NCBI GenBank assembly: GCA_036377595.1
Contig: DASUYB010000107.1
Coordinates: forward strand, 1-64,000
Direction: 5' to 3'
Length of the DNA: 64,000 nucleotides
Source of the DNA: Longimicrobium sp.
GTDB lineage: Bacteria > Gemmatimonadota > Gemmatimonadetes > Longimicrobiales > Longimicrobiaceae
Position numbers and translations under genes: made by a program. The notes beneath the pieces were generated by a model. The model was given only the letters and a program-made list of their open reading frames with translations, did no database searches and was not told the DNA's origin. Position 1 is the first letter of the stretch. Each line of letters starts with the position of its first letter. This document shows positions 1 to 9,068 of the stretch, piece by piece.

Positions 1-540
1 CTTCACGAACAGCGAGTCGATGCGGATGAACCCGCTGTCCGGCAGGTCGCCGAACTTCACCCCCGGGCGGGGGCGCGGCACGACGTAGCCCAGCGTGTCC
101 ATCCACACGTTGAACTCGGCGCGCGAGATCTTCTGCAGGTAGCCGTTCACGTTCACGCCGCAGCCGCTGCACATCGACGCCAGCCGGTCACGCGGCGGCT
201 CGGGCTCGAAGCGCACCAGGATGCGCCGCCCCTCGCGCGTGCGCACGTAGATCGCCGAGCGCCGCACGGGCGTCTCCGCCGTGCCCACCAGGTGGACGAC
301 GCGGCCGAGCTCGCGGTCGGTGAGCTTGTCGACGTCGTCGAACGACTCGATCACCACGGGGATCACCGGCGCGCGGTCGGCGCCGAAGTTGGCGTCGGCG
401 CCCACCCCGCCGTAACGCCCGTGCGACGTGGGATCGCCGAAGAGCACGGCGGCCAGGATGGCCAGCGCGCCCAGGAAGGCGAGCGTCAGGGTCCAGAGCC
501 AGACCCGGTGGTTGCGACCGCGTACGAGCCGGATGTCCAT
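1..540 (-). CDS. Membrane-anchored protein, C-terminus missing
   Basis: A reading frame open to the window edge gives 180 residues from an ATG at 540. Residues 12-36 (WLWTLTLAFLGALAILAAVLF) form one membrane segment, after which the chain is probably periplasmic. A CSGCG pair of cysteines lies near residue 140, and the text ends VKFGDLPDSGFIRIDSLFVK without a stop. I do not recognise the family. It reads away from the DsbA-like gene at 834, so the 290-bp gap between them holds divergent starts. No clear ribosome binding site precedes the ATG. Confidence 0.7.
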   Translation of the reverse strand, partial: MDIRLVRGRNHRVWLWTLTLAFLGALAILAAVLFGDPTSHGRYGGVGADANFGADRAPVIPVVIESFDDVDKLTDRELGRVVHLVGTAETPVRRSAIYVRTREGRRILVRFEPEPPRDRLASMCSGCGVNVNGYLQKISRAEFNVWMDTLGYVVPRPRPGVKFGDLPDSGFIRIDSLFVK

Positions 541-833
541 GAACCGCCAGGGGACCAGGGGGACAGGTTACGGGGGACAGCGGGACCGAATCGCCCGCAT
601 CGCGGGTACATCGCGCCACCGAAGACGCGGATCGATCGCCGGCGACCGGGAGCGGGGACTGCGTTCCTTGCTATCCCCTGTTCCCTGTCCCCTGTCCCCT
701 GCTGTTCGCAAGCGCCGTTCCCCGTTCGCTTTCCGGCGCGGAACGGCTTGCTCGGCCGGGAGCGGGGCGGTTATCATGTTCCGCCGCGCCCACGGGCGCA
801 ATCCACCCCACCCGTACAGACCGGAGGATCTCC
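541..833. repeat. Gap with complementary GGGACAG / CTGTCCC tracts
   Basis: This gap between divergent genes has short G-rich tracts near 548-580 (GGGGGACAG copies) and C-rich tracts near 668-705 (CCCTGTCCCCTGTCCC). They are complementary and could fold into an imperfect hairpin. The sequence GGAGG at 822-826 is the ribosome binding site of the gene at 834. I see no convincing gene here. Confidence 0.35.
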
Positions 834-1613
834 GTGCCCCGACCCGCGCCCGCGAAGCAGCGGCGGTCGCTCACGCCCTTCTACGTCCTGCTGGGCCTCG
901 TGCTCGTGGCGGGCCTCGGCGTGCTGGCCACGCAGCTCATCGGCACCAAGAGCGAGGGCGCCAACCAGGGCGTGCGCGTCACGCTCACCCCCGACCAGCT
1001 CCAGCGCGTCAAGGGGATCTCGCGCGGCCGCGAGGACGCGCCCATCACCATCTACGAGTTCGCCGACTTCCAGTGCCCGCACTGCGCCGAGTTCGCGTGG
1101 AAGCTCGAGCCGGTGATCGTCGACTCGCTGGTGAACACGGGGAAGGCGCGCTACGTGTTCTTCGAGTTCCCGCTGGGCTTCAAGTGGAGCTTCCTCTCCG
1201 CGCGCTCGGGCCGCTGCGCCAACGAGCAGGGCAAGTTCTGGGAGTACCACCAGATCATCTTCGCCCGGCAGACCGAGTGGGCGTTCGACAAGGACCCCGC
1301 CGCCAAGTTCACCGGCTACGCGACGCAGGCCGGGCTCGACGGCGCGAAGTTCGAGGAGTGCGTGCGCTCCGACCGGTACGTGCGCGAGGTGTCGGAGAGC
1401 GCGCAGCTGGCCCAGTCGCTGGGCGTGCAGGGGACGCCCACGCTCTTCATCAACGGCCGCAAGATCGAGACGCCCAGCAGCTACCGCGACCTGGCCGTGC
1501 AGGTGCGCGCCATCGCGCCGGGCGCGTTCGGCGCTGCGCCCGCCCCGGCCTCGCCTGTGACGGCGCCGGCCGACTCGCCGGCGGCGGCGGCCGCCGCGCC
1601 GGCCGGCACGTGA
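834..1613 (+). CDS. DsbA-like thiol:disulfide oxidoreductase (Thioredoxin_4 type)
   Basis: The protein has 259 residues. An N-terminal membrane segment (about 12-36) places a thioredoxin fold outside the cytoplasm. The active site is C81-P-H-C84 within FADFQCPHCAEF, followed by the helical insertion typical of DsbA/DsbG-like proteins, the phrase QGKFWEYHQIIF, and the cis-Pro loop GVQGTPTLFING. The last 40 residues are an Ala/Pro-rich tail. The start is GTG 834, with GGAGG 8 bp upstream. It overlaps the VKOR-like gene by four bases (GTGA), so both are probably made together. Family knowledge: such proteins insert disulfides into exported proteins and are re-oxidised by DsbB or VKOR. Confidence 0.88.
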   Translation: MPRPAPAKQRRSLTPFYVLLGLVLVAGLGVLATQLIGTKSEGANQGVRVTLTPDQLQRVKGISRGREDAPITIYEFADFQCPHCAEFAWKLEPVIVDSLVNTGKARYVFFEFPLGFKWSFLSARSGRCANEQGKFWEYHQIIFARQTEWAFDKDPAAKFTGYATQAGLDGAKFEECVRSDRYVREVSESAQLAQSLGVQGTPTLFINGRKIETPSSYRDLAVQVRAIAPGAFGAAPAPASPVTAPADSPAAAAAAPAGT

Positions 1614-2092
1614 CCGCGGCGGTGATGGACGCCCCCGCGCGCACGCCCGACGAGGAGGAGTACGCCGCGCCGCCGGTCACGCGCATGGCCATCGCCGTGC
1701 TGGCGCTGGTCGGGCTGCTCGTGGCCGCCTACCTGTCGCTGTACAAGCTCGGCCTGATCGGCGGGCTGACGTGCACGGTGGGAAGCTGCGAGCAGGTGCA
1801 GCAGTCGCCCTGGGCCACCTTCCTGGGGCTCCCCGTCTCCATCTGGGGGCTGGGCGCGTACGCGGTGATCCTCACCGTGGCCGTGCTCGGGCTGCAGCCG
1901 CGCTTCGTGGAGGCGCGGTGGGTGCCGCTGGCGCTGTTCGGGATGGCCGCGGTGGGAGTGGCGTTCTCGGGGTACCTGACCTACATCGAGGCGTTCGTGA
2001 TCGAGATGTGGTGCATGTACTGCGTGATCTCGGCCATCCTCATCACCCTGATCTTCTTCCTGTCCATCCCCGGGCTGAGGCGGGCCCGGTGA
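1610..2092 (+). CDS. Vitamin K epoxide reductase (VKOR) family protein
   Basis: This is a 160-residue integral membrane protein with about four helices. It carries the VKOR signatures: a loop cysteine pair C-x5-C (LTCTVGSCEQV), then SPWATFLGLPVSIWGLGAY with the conserved serine region, and a C-x2-C in the last helix (WCMYCVISA). VKOR homologues re-oxidise DsbA-type enzymes with quinone as electron acceptor, replacing DsbB. Partner and position fit: it overlaps the DsbA-like gene by the GTGA junction. An in-frame ATG at 1625 is an alternative start. A stem-loop at 2358 ends the unit. Confidence 0.88.
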   Translation: MTAAVMDAPARTPDEEEYAAPPVTRMAIAVLALVGLLVAAYLSLYKLGLIGGLTCTVGSCEQVQQSPWATFLGLPVSIWGLGAYAVILTVAVLGLQPRFVEARWVPLALFGMAAVGVAFSGYLTYIEAFVIEMWCMYCVISAILITLIFFLSIPGLRRAR

Positions 2093-2118
2093 GCGGCGGC
2101 GTGCCCGAGGAGGAGCCG

Positions 2119-2337
2119 ATGCCGGAGCAGAGCGACGCGGGTGCCACGGTGCCGGTGCGGCTGGTGTTCGCCGACCAGGGCACCTTCCACGACGAGACGG
2201 TGCACGTGCCGGCGGCGATGCTCTCCGAGTACGACCGGCTGATCGACCTCCTGCGCGAGGAGGAGACCGTCACGCGCCAGGTCTATGTCGACCTCGACCG
2301 CCTGGTGAGCGCCTACGTGGTGAACGACGGCGAGTAG
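2119..2337 (+). CDS. Small acidic protein of unknown function
   Basis: The 72-residue product starts at ATG 2119, with GAGGAGG 5-11 bases upstream. It is acidic and soluble, has no signal peptide or cysteine, and contains LVFADQGTFHDETVHVPAAML and DRLIDLLREEETVTRQVYVDLDRLVSAYVVNDGE. It lies 26 bp after the VKOR gene and before the terminator, so it is likely the last gene of that operon. The frame is open further upstream (GTG 2089 would overlap the VKOR stop). I do not recognise the family. Confidence 0.6.
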   Translation: MPEQSDAGATVPVRLVFADQGTFHDETVHVPAAMLSEYDRLIDLLREEETVTRQVYVDLDRLVSAYVVNDGE

Positions 2338-2357
2338 CCTGTCCGTCGGCGATGATC

Positions 2358-2395
2358 GAAGCCCTTCCTTCGCCTCGGCGCGGAGGGAGGGCTTC
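2358..2395 (+). terminator. Terminator of the DsbA-VKOR operon
   Basis: The sequence GAAGCCCTTCCTTCG at 2358 pairs with CGGAGGGAGGGCTTC, allowing G-U pairs, around a short loop. It lies 20 bp after the stop at 2337 and is followed by a moderately T-rich stretch (GTCGTTCTTCG). Confidence 0.65.
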
Positions 2396-2448
2396 GTCGT
2401 TCTTCGTCCGTAGGCTCTGATTGTGATAAAATGACGTATTTGTTACCG

Positions 2449-2477
2449 TTGCACGGCGCAATAAGATCTGCTTATCT
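2449..2477 (+). promoter_or_regulatory. Sigma-70-like promoter of the 55-aa peptide gene
   Basis: The -35 candidate TTGCAC (2449-2454) and -10 candidate TTATCT (2472-2477) are separated by exactly 17 bp, in an unusually AT-rich island (about 2415-2480). Transcription would start near 2484, about 95 bases before the peptide ATG. The same -10 hexamer with the same spacing occurs at 9278-9306. Confidence 0.5.
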
Positions 2478-2578
2478 TCGACGGGCGCGGTTCCCTTCCC
2501 CCCACATATGGGCGATGCGCCGGCGGACGCGAGCCATTTCGTGTCCGCATCTCACCTCTCCTGTGCACGGAGTTCCCG

Positions 2579-2746
2579 ATGAACAAGCTGAAGCTCGACG
2601 TCGACACGCTGCGGGTGGATCAGTTCCAGGTGGAGCCGGAGATGAAGGACGGCGAGGGGACGGTGCTCGCGCACTCCGACACCCTCACGTATACCACGTA
2701 CCCGATCCGCTACTGCCCGAACATGCCGGCCACGGCGCGCTGCTGA
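2579..2746 (+). CDS. 55-aa two-cysteine peptide with RiPP-like leader
   Basis: The product has 55 residues. Its N-terminus MNKLKLDVDTLRVDQFQVEP matches, as far as I remember, the leader pattern (KLxLDxLxVxxF) of ribosomally made peptide precursors in Bacteroidota and Longimicrobium-like bacteria. A short linker (DGEGTVLAHSDT) leads to a C-terminal segment YPIRYCPNMPATARC with cysteines at 46 and 55. There is no Sec signal peptide. The gene has its own promoter-like sequence and a strong terminator. No cyclase, dehydratase, peptidase or dedicated exporter is in the window. It sits between two disulfide-oxidoreductase loci. Function is unproven; it could be an ordinary small protein. Confidence 0.55.
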   Translation: MNKLKLDVDTLRVDQFQVEPEMKDGEGTVLAHSDTLTYTTYPIRYCPNMPATARC

Positions 2747-2768
2747 TCCGGCTGGGAGAGAAGGAGAA

Positions 2769-2805
2769 GGCGGGGCCGCCCCATCGGGCGGCCCCGCCAT
2801 TTTCT
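2769..2805 (+). terminator. Strong intrinsic terminator after the peptide gene
   Basis: GGCGGGGCCGCCC (2769-2781) and its exact complement (2786-2798) form a 13-bp stem with loop CATC, followed by ATTTTCT. It lies 22 bp after the peptide stop codon. Confidence 0.85.
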
Positions 2806-2863
2806 ATTCCGGAGCGAACTCCCTAATCCGAAGATTATGCTTCGGGCGCGGACGATCCTGGTT

Positions 2864-2941
2864 TCACACAGAGACACGGAGGCACAGAGAAGAGCACTCA
2901 AGTTCTCTGCGCCTCTCTGTTCACTCTGTGCCTCTGTGTGA
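2864..2941 (+). repeat. TCACACAGAG hairpin repeat (TCTCAC family)
   Basis: TCACACAGAG (2864-2873) and CTCTGTGTGA (2932-2941) are perfect terminal arms. The inner parts (ACGGAGGCACAGAGAA / TTCTCTGCGCCTCTCTG...) pair imperfectly. ATTGTTTTTA follows, so it can act as a + strand terminator. It lies just past the stop of the - strand gene ending at 2948. Related elements occur at 8978, 12602, 43149, 55488, 60207 and 63555. Confidence 0.7.
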
Positions 2942-2947
2942 TTGTTT

Positions 2948-3712
2948 TTATGGCCGCGGCGCGGTTGGAGGCGGCGTGGGCGGCGGGGCGCCGGCCGGCG
3001 GAGTGCCGCTCTGCCGGGCGATGGCGGAATCCACCTCCGCCGCCAGCTCGGCGAAGGGGATGGCGCCGTTCAGCATCTTCTCGCGGTTGATGACGAAGGT
3101 CGGCGTGGAGTTGATCCCCGCGCTGGCGGCCTGGGTCAGGTCGTTCGTGATCAGCGGTGAGACGCGGTCGTTGTCGTAGCAGTCGCGGTACTGCGCCGCG
3201 TCGAGCCGCAGCTCCGTGGCGAAGCGGGTGAAGCGCTGCGGCGCGTCCTGCTGGTCGGCCCACTCGCGCTGGCGACCGAAGAGCAGGTCGTGCATCTCCC
3301 AGAACTTCCCCTGCGCGCCCGCGCACATGGCCGCCTTGGCCGCCGCGAACGCCTGGTTGTGCATGGGAAGGGGGTAGTTGATGTACACCATCCGCACGCG
3401 CCCCGTCTTCACGTACGCGCTGTCGAAGCGTCGGTAGGTGCTGTCGTAGAACATCTTGCAGTACGGGCACTGGAAGTCCGACACCTCGATCACCGTGACC
3501 TTGGCGTCGGACGGGCCCTTCTGGCGGGCGGTGCTGGCGCGGTTCAGCACCGAGTCCAGCGGCGGCAGCCCGCGCGCGGCGCCGGCGCTGGCGGCGTTCC
3601 CCGCCTGGCCGCCGCCCTGCGCGCAGGCGGCGACGGCCGAGAGGAGCGCCACCGCGCCGGCCGCGAGGGTGGCGGCCAGGCGCGTGCGGCGCGCGGAGCG
3701 ATGTGTGGTCAC
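2948..3712 (-). CDS. DsbA-like thioredoxin lipoprotein
   Basis: The product has 254 residues from GTG 3712, overlapping the DUF402 gene stop by GTGA. A lipoprotein signal peptide ends LLSAVAAC with the lipidated cysteine at 30. The thioredoxin-like domain has active site C82-P-Y-C85 in DFQCPYCKMF, and a cis-Pro loop GINSTPTFVIN. A Pro-rich tail ends the protein. It resembles the oxidoreductase at 834 in order and wording (QGKFWEMHDLLFGRQREWADQQD), so the two are paralogs. It should act in the periplasm, tethered to a membrane, on protein disulfides. Whether it oxidises, reduces or isomerises cannot be read from the sequence. Confidence 0.87.
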   Translation of the reverse strand: MTTHRSARRTRLAATLAAGAVALLSAVAACAQGGGQAGNAASAGAARGLPPLDSVLNRASTARQKGPSDAKVTVIEVSDFQCPYCKMFYDSTYRRFDSAYVKTGRVRMVYINYPLPMHNQAFAAAKAAMCAGAQGKFWEMHDLLFGRQREWADQQDAPQRFTRFATELRLDAAQYRDCYDNDRVSPLITNDLTQAASAGINSTPTFVINREKMLNGAIPFAELAAEVDSAIARQSGTPPAGAPPPTPPPTAPRP

Positions 3713-4275
3713 GATGATTCGGGGTCGGTGGCCGGCCGCGCGCCCCGGGAGACCGCCTCCCGCGCGCGCTCCAGCGTCCATTCGTGCACCTCGGGGCCGG
3801 GCCAGCGGTCCGCCCGCGCGGCCTCGAGCAGCGCGGCGGCCTCCTCGCGCGCGCGGGTGGAGACCTCGGGCGCCACCCAGCCGGCGGCCTCGGCGGCGCG
3901 AAGCTCGTCCTCGTCCAGCACCACCAGCGTGCCGTCGTCGCCGGCCCAGAGGTCGAGGCAGAGGTCGGTGGTCTCCCACCGCGCGCCGTCCATCTCCACC
4001 GGCGTGAGCATGTTGGCGTACACGCCGGTGAAGGTGCCGTCGGCCAGGTGGAAGCGCCCGACGTCGTGCCACTGCCCGCGGTAGGTGATCCAGACGACCG
4101 GGGCGCCCGGCTCCAGCACCGTGCGCCCTCCCGCCGTCACCGGCTTCGCCAGCTCCGCCGATTCGAGGAGGGTGACAACGTAGGCCCCGGCATCGTGCAC
4201 CACAATCTGCCGGAACACCTGCTCCTGGTCGGGGAGGCGGCGGTAGTGGATGTGGACGAAATCACCGTGCGTCAT
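3709..4275 (-). CDS. DUF402 family protein
   Basis: The 188-residue protein has the DUF402 (FomD-like) pattern: WITYRGQWHDVGRFHLADGTFTGVYANMLTP, then DLCLDLWAGDDGTLVVLDEDELRAAEAAGWV. The conserved Asp/Glu residues of the D-x-D-x-W and LDEDE parts are the likely metal-binding set. Family members characterised elsewhere hydrolyse nucleotide-type diphosphate substrates, but the substrate here is unknown. The TGA overlaps the GTG of the DsbA-like gene, so the two are co-translated, although no functional link is obvious. The gene starts 11 bp from the DUF559 gene's stop. Confidence 0.75.
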   Translation of the reverse strand: MTHGDFVHIHYRRLPDQEQVFRQIVVHDAGAYVVTLLESAELAKPVTAGGRTVLEPGAPVVWITYRGQWHDVGRFHLADGTFTGVYANMLTPVEMDGARWETTDLCLDLWAGDDGTLVVLDEDELRAAEAAGWVAPEVSTRAREEAAALLEAARADRWPGPEVHEWTLERAREAVSRGARPATDPESS

Positions 4276-4280
4276 GCGGA

Positions 4281-4324
4281 GACCCTCACCCCCCGGCCCC
4301 CTCTCCCGACAGCAGGAGAGGGGG
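4281..4324. repeat. Left copy of perfect 44-bp inverted repeat
   Basis: These 44 bases are the exact reverse complement of 4763-4806. The unit starts GACCCTCACC, runs through a CCCCGGCCCC tract and contains its own small hairpin CCCTCTCC-CGACAGCA-GGAGAGGG. The last twelve codons of the DUF559 gene, including its stop, lie inside this copy. Confidence 0.9.
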
Positions 4325-4705
4325 TGACTCCGGGGAAATTGTCGTCCTTATGCGAGCCAGGACATCGGGCAGGTTCTGCATCACTTCCTCGTTGCGGAAA
4401 CGGATCACGCGGTAGCCGTGCGCCTCGATCACGGCGGTGCGCTCGGCGTCGCGCTCCTGCTGCGAATCGTGCACCTCGCCGTCCACCTCCACGGCGAGCT
4501 TGTGGATCGGGCAGTAGAAGTCGAGCACGAAGCGGCCGACGGGGTGCTGCCGCCGGAAGCGCAGCCCATCCAGCCGCCGTCCGCGCAGCGCCTCCCAGAG
4601 CACGTCCTCGGCCTCCGTGGGCTCGCTGCGCATGCCCCGCGCCGCCTGCTGCAACTCTCGCGTGTTCTTGCGGATACGATTCGGATTGATCTGAACCTCC
4701 GTCAA
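4286..4705 (-). CDS. DUF559 (Vsr-like fold) endonuclease
   Basis: The 139-residue protein is a standard DUF559 member: RSEPTEAEDVLWEALRGRRLDGLRFRRQHPVGRFVLDFYCPIHKLAVEVDGEVHDSQQERDAERTAVIEAHGYRVIRFRNEEV. The D of VLDFYC and E of AVEVDGEVH fit the PD-(D/E)xK nuclease core of very-short-patch-repair-like enzymes. The C-terminus PPLLLSGEGAGG is encoded by the flanking inverted repeat and is not part of the fold. The start is ATG 4705; a second M lies at residue 25. The activity and target are not known from the sequence. Many genomes carry such genes in repeat-rich gaps. Confidence 0.85.
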   Translation of the reverse strand: MTEVQINPNRIRKNTRELQQAARGMRSEPTEAEDVLWEALRGRRLDGLRFRRQHPVGRFVLDFYCPIHKLAVEVDGEVHDSQQERDAERTAVIEAHGYRVIRFRNEEVMQNLPDVLARIRTTISPESPPLLLSGEGAGG

Positions 4706-4762
4706 AGTGGTTGCGATGAAACCAGAGGAAGAGAGCCGAAAACTCCCCCCGCGCTGAGGTCT

Positions 4763-4806
4763 CCCCCTCTCCTGCTGTCGGGAGAGGGGGCCGGGGGGTG
4801 AGGGTC
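4763..4806. repeat. Right copy of perfect 44-bp inverted repeat
   Basis: Exact reverse complement of 4281-4324. Just to its left is GCGCTGAGGT, a flank also seen beside related repeats near 60332 and, in altered form, near 25287, so the repeat unit is longer than the 44 bp shared here. Confidence 0.9.
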
Positions 4807-4874
4807 CCCGCCGTCGGCGCCGATACCGATCCTGAGACCAGTCCTCCTGTTCTCCGTCTTTGAGAGTCGCCGCC

Positions 4875-7154
4875 CTACCGCGCCCGATACCGCGCCCCGC
4901 CGTGCTCCTGCGCGTCGACCACGGCTACGGCGGTGAGGTTGGCGATCTCGGCGGCCTCGCTGGCGCGCTGGAGGACGTGCACCGGGTGGCCCATCCCCAG
5001 CAGGATGGGGCCGAACGCCTCGGCCTTCCCCAGCCGCATCATCAGCTTGTAGGCGATGTTGGCGGAGTTCAGGTCCGGGAAGATCAGCACGTTGGGCCGC
5101 TTGCGCAGCGTGCTGAACGGGTACAGCTCCTTGCGCAGGTCGTCCATCACCGCGATGTCGGCCTGCATCTCGCCGTCCACCTCGAGCGTGGGATCGGTGC
5201 TGCGCACCAGCTCCGTGGCCTTGCGCACCTTGTCGCTCAGCGGGTGGCGCGCCGAGCCGAAGTTGGAGAACGACAGCATCGCCACGCGCGGCTCCAGCCC
5301 CAGGCGGCGGACGAACCCCGCCGCCAGCGTGGCGATCTCGGCCAGCGCCTCGGCGTCGGGCTCGATGTTCACGGTGGTGTCGGCGAAGAAGAGCATCTCC
5401 TGCTCCAGCACCATCATGTACAGCCCGGCCACGTGGCGGACGCCGGGCGCGGTGCCGATCGCCTGCAGCGCGGGGCGGATCGTCTCCGGGTAGTGCAGGT
5501 CCTCCCCCGCCACGAGCCCGTCGGCCTCGCCCTCGCGCACCATCATCATCCCGAAGGTGATGGCGCGCCGCACCTCGCCGCGCGCGTCGGCCAAGGTCAT
5601 CCCCTTGCGCTGCCGGCGCGACCACAGCGTCTGCGCGTAGCGCTCCAGCCGCTCCTCGTCGGCCAGCCGGTCGACGACCCGGATCCCCTCCAGCGACACG
5701 CCCAGCGCCTTCGCCGTCTCCGCGATGCGGTCGGGGCGGCCGACCAGGATGGGGCGCGCGATCCCCTCGCCCACCACCAGCGCGGCGGCGCGGATGATCC
5801 GCTCGTGCTCGCCCTCGGGATAGACGATGGCGCGCGGGTCGCCGCGCGCCTGGCGCATGATGTCGCGCATCACCTCGCGGCCGCGGCCCAGCCGCGCCTC
5901 CAGCTCCTCGCGGTAGGCGACCAGCTCGATCTCGCGCCGCGCGACGCCCGTCTCCATCGCCGCCTGCGCCACGGCGGGGGCCACCCAGAGCATGATGCGC
6001 GGGTCGAACGGCTTGGGGATCAGGTAGTCGCGGCCGTAGCGCAGCCGCTCGTCGCCGTACGCGCGCTCGACGGATTCGGGGACGTCGAGCCGGGCGAGCT
6101 CGGCCAGCGCGCGCGTGGCGGCCATCTTCATCGGGTCGTTGATGGCCTTCGCGCGCACGTCCAGCGCGCCGCGGAAGATAAAGGGGAAGCCCAGGACGTT
6201 GTTCACCTGGTTGGGATAGTCCGACCGTCCGGTGGCGATGATGGCGTCGGGCCGCACCTCCATCACCTCCTCGGGCATGATCTCCGGGTCGGGATTGGCC
6301 AGGGCGAAGACGATGGGATGCTCCGCCATCGACGCCACCATCTCCTTCGTCACCGCGCCGGCGACGGAGAGGCCCACGAACACGTCCGCCCCCGCGATCA
6401 CCTCGGCCAGCGTGCGGAGACTGGACGTCTGCGCGAAGCGGGACTTGTACGGGTCCGTGTGCTCGGGATCGCGGTCGGTGGTGACAAGCCCCTGCCGGTC
6501 GCACATCCAGATGTTCGCGCGGCGCACGCCGAGGGAGACGTAGTGCTCGGCCGTGGAGATGGCCGCCGCGCCGGCGCCGGAGAAGACCACGCGCACCTCG
6601 TCGAGCTTCTTCCCCACCAGCTCCACCGCGTTCAGCAGCGCGGCGCCGGAGATCACCGCCGTGCCGTGCTGGTCGTCGTGGAAGACGGGGATCCCCATGC
6701 GCGCCTTGAGCGTCTCCTCGATGTAGAAGCACTCGGGCGCGGCGATGTCTTCCAGGTTGATCCCGCCGACGGTGGGCTCGAGCAGCTGGCAGAAGCGGAT
6801 CACGTCCTCGGGGTCCTGCGAGCCCACCTCCAGGTCGAACACGTCGATGTCGGCGAAGCGCTTGAACAGCACGCCCTTTCCCTCCATCACCGGCTTGGAG
6901 GCCAGCGGGCCGATGTTCCCCAGCCCCAGCACCGCCGTGCCGTTGGAGACCACGGCCACGAGGTTGCCGCGCGCCGTGTACTTGAACACCTCCTCGGGGT
7001 CGCGGGCGATCTCGCGGCAGGGCTCGGCCACGCCCGGCGAGTAGGCCAGCGACAGGTCGCGCTGCGTGCTGGCCGGCTTGGTGGGCACCACGGCGATCTT
7101 GCCGCGGCGTCCCTGGCTGTGGTAGTCGAGCGCGTCCTGCCGTCGGTCTGACAT
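4875..7154 (-). CDS. maeB: NADP-dependent malic enzyme with phosphotransacetylase-like domain
   Basis: The 759-residue protein is the usual MaeB fusion. Residues 1-430 are malic enzyme, with [12 protein letters not shown], the loop [18 protein letters not shown] and a nucleotide-binding GAGAAAIS. Residues 440-759 are a phosphate acetyltransferase/butyryltransferase-like domain. It decarboxylates malate to pyruvate with reduction of NADP. In characterised MaeB enzymes the C-terminal domain senses acetyl-CoA rather than catalysing. The start is ATG 7154 ([20 protein letters not shown]). Upstream in-frame codons run into repeat DNA and are rejected. The gene stands alone. Confidence 0.92.
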   Translation of the reverse strand: MSDRRQDALDYHSQGRRGKIAVVPTKPASTQRDLSLAYSPGVAEPCREIARDPEEVFKYTARGNLVAVVSNGTAVLGLGNIGPLASKPVMEGKGVLFKRFADIDVFDLEVGSQDPEDVIRFCQLLEPTVGGINLEDIAAPECFYIEETLKARMGIPVFHDDQHGTAVISGAALLNAVELVGKKLDEVRVVFSGAGAAAISTAEHYVSLGVRRANIWMCDRQGLVTTDRDPEHTDPYKSRFAQTSSLRTLAEVIAGADVFVGLSVAGAVTKEMVASMAEHPIVFALANPDPEIMPEEVMEVRPDAIIATGRSDYPNQVNNVLGFPFIFRGALDVRAKAINDPMKMAATRALAELARLDVPESVERAYGDERLRYGRDYLIPKPFDPRIMLWVAPAVAQAAMETGVARREIELVAYREELEARLGRGREVMRDIMRQARGDPRAIVYPEGEHERIIRAAALVVGEGIARPILVGRPDRIAETAKALGVSLEGIRVVDRLADEERLERYAQTLWSRRQRKGMTLADARGEVRRAITFGMMMVREGEADGLVAGEDLHYPETIRPALQAIGTAPGVRHVAGLYMMVLEQEMLFFADTTVNIEPDAEALAEIATLAAGFVRRLGLEPRVAMLSFSNFGSARHPLSDKVRKATELVRSTDPTLEVDGEMQADIAVMDDLRKELYPFSTLRKRPNVLIFPDLNSANIAYKLMMRLGKAEAFGPILLGMGHPVHVLQRASEAAEIANLTAVAVVDAQEHGGARYRAR

Positions 7155-7708
7155 GTTCCCGGACAGTGCTGAGTGCGGAGTCGGAGTGCCGAGTCCCCAG
7201 TGCCCAGTGCCAAGTGCCAAGTGCCCAGTGACAGACGGGGCAGATCGAGATGGGGAGAACGGGACAGCGTACCCCCGGTGCCGGGGGGTGTCAAGCAAGC
7301 GCCCGCGCGGGGGATCGGCGGCCGGCGCGGTGACGATTCACGGCGTCGCACGCAGGCCTTGCGGCGGCGATGGCATCCCGGCACGCGCCGCGTCCGCGCA
7401 TCGGGATGTTCACGCACGGAGCCGTAAACATCCGTGTAGCAGATTTTTTATTCGCGATTCAACTGCACCATTCTGGTTCTCGTGCACCAATATCGACCGA
7501 CAGCCCGAACCTCATAAACAAATTAAGTAATTGCAATGAGTTATGTTGAATGGCCGCGCATCCGTGGCGTGATCGGTGCTGCTCACAGTTCCATCCACGT
7601 GCCGGTTCCCGCCCGGTTTTCCGGGATTCTCCGCCGGTCCTTCCCGTGGATCGCGCCGTCCCCCCTTTCGGGCCGGCGCCCTCCTTCCCACACCCAGGGA
7701 GTGCTCCG
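7155..7708. other. Gap with tandem repeat and AT-rich protease leader
   Basis: The left part (7168-7235) is a degenerate seven-base tandem repeat (AGTGCTG, AGTGCCA and variants). The middle is unremarkable. The segment 7440-7555 is strikingly AT-rich and holds the operator-like site at 7465. The remaining 150 bp form the untranslated leader of the protease gene. Malic enzyme and protease are transcribed divergently from this gap. Confidence 0.5.
7465..7498. promoter_or_regulatory. GCACC-N5-GGTGC operator-like site, protease 1
   Basis: GCACCATTCTGGTTC (7465-7479) matches the palindrome found ahead of the other proteases with one mismatch. A second half-site GCACC begins 19 bp later at 7484 and runs into AATATCG. 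It lies about 230-245 bp before the protease ATG, in AT-rich DNA. Confidence 0.45.
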
Positions 7709-8926
<1,218 letters not shown>

Positions 8927-8977
8927 TCCCGGATTGCGGCAGCGACCGTGCATGCAACGGTCTCTGATCAAAGGAGT

Positions 8978-9068
8978 CTCACACGGAGGGAACGGAGGAA
9001 GCGGAGGACTCATGTGCAGTCCTCCGTTTCCTCCGTTTCCTCCGTTTCCTCCGTTCCCTCCGTGTGAG
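8978..9068 (+). repeat. CTCACACGGAGG hairpin repeat
   Basis: The arms CTCACACGGAGGGAACGGAG (8978 on) and the complement ending CCCTCCGTGTGAG (to 9068) pair. The inner part is a tandem run of TCCGTTTCC units, four on the right and fewer on the left. It lies 51 bp after the protease 1 stop and may end its transcript. It belongs to the TCTCAC family. Confidence 0.7.

Larger units (their letters stand above)
4281..4806. mobile_element. Possible DUF559 mini-element bounded by inverted repeats
   Basis: A 526-bp unit consists of one endonuclease-fold gene between two perfect 44-bp inverted repeats. No transposase is present. Related repeat cores occur at 25068, 29785, 29965 and 60335 without a gene. 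It could therefore be a gene inserted into a repeat, or a repeat that moves with the nuclease. I see no clear target-site duplication. Confidence 0.45.

Noticed and set aside
3290-4084. A 264-codon + strand frame opposite the DUF402 and DsbA-like genes
   Set aside because: It lies wholly antisense to two recognised families that overlap by GTGA; no independent support.
4860-7151. A 763-codon open frame on the + strand over the malic enzyme gene
   Set aside because: It is the antisense of maeB in high-GC DNA; the translation is His/Arg/Gly-rich without any motif.
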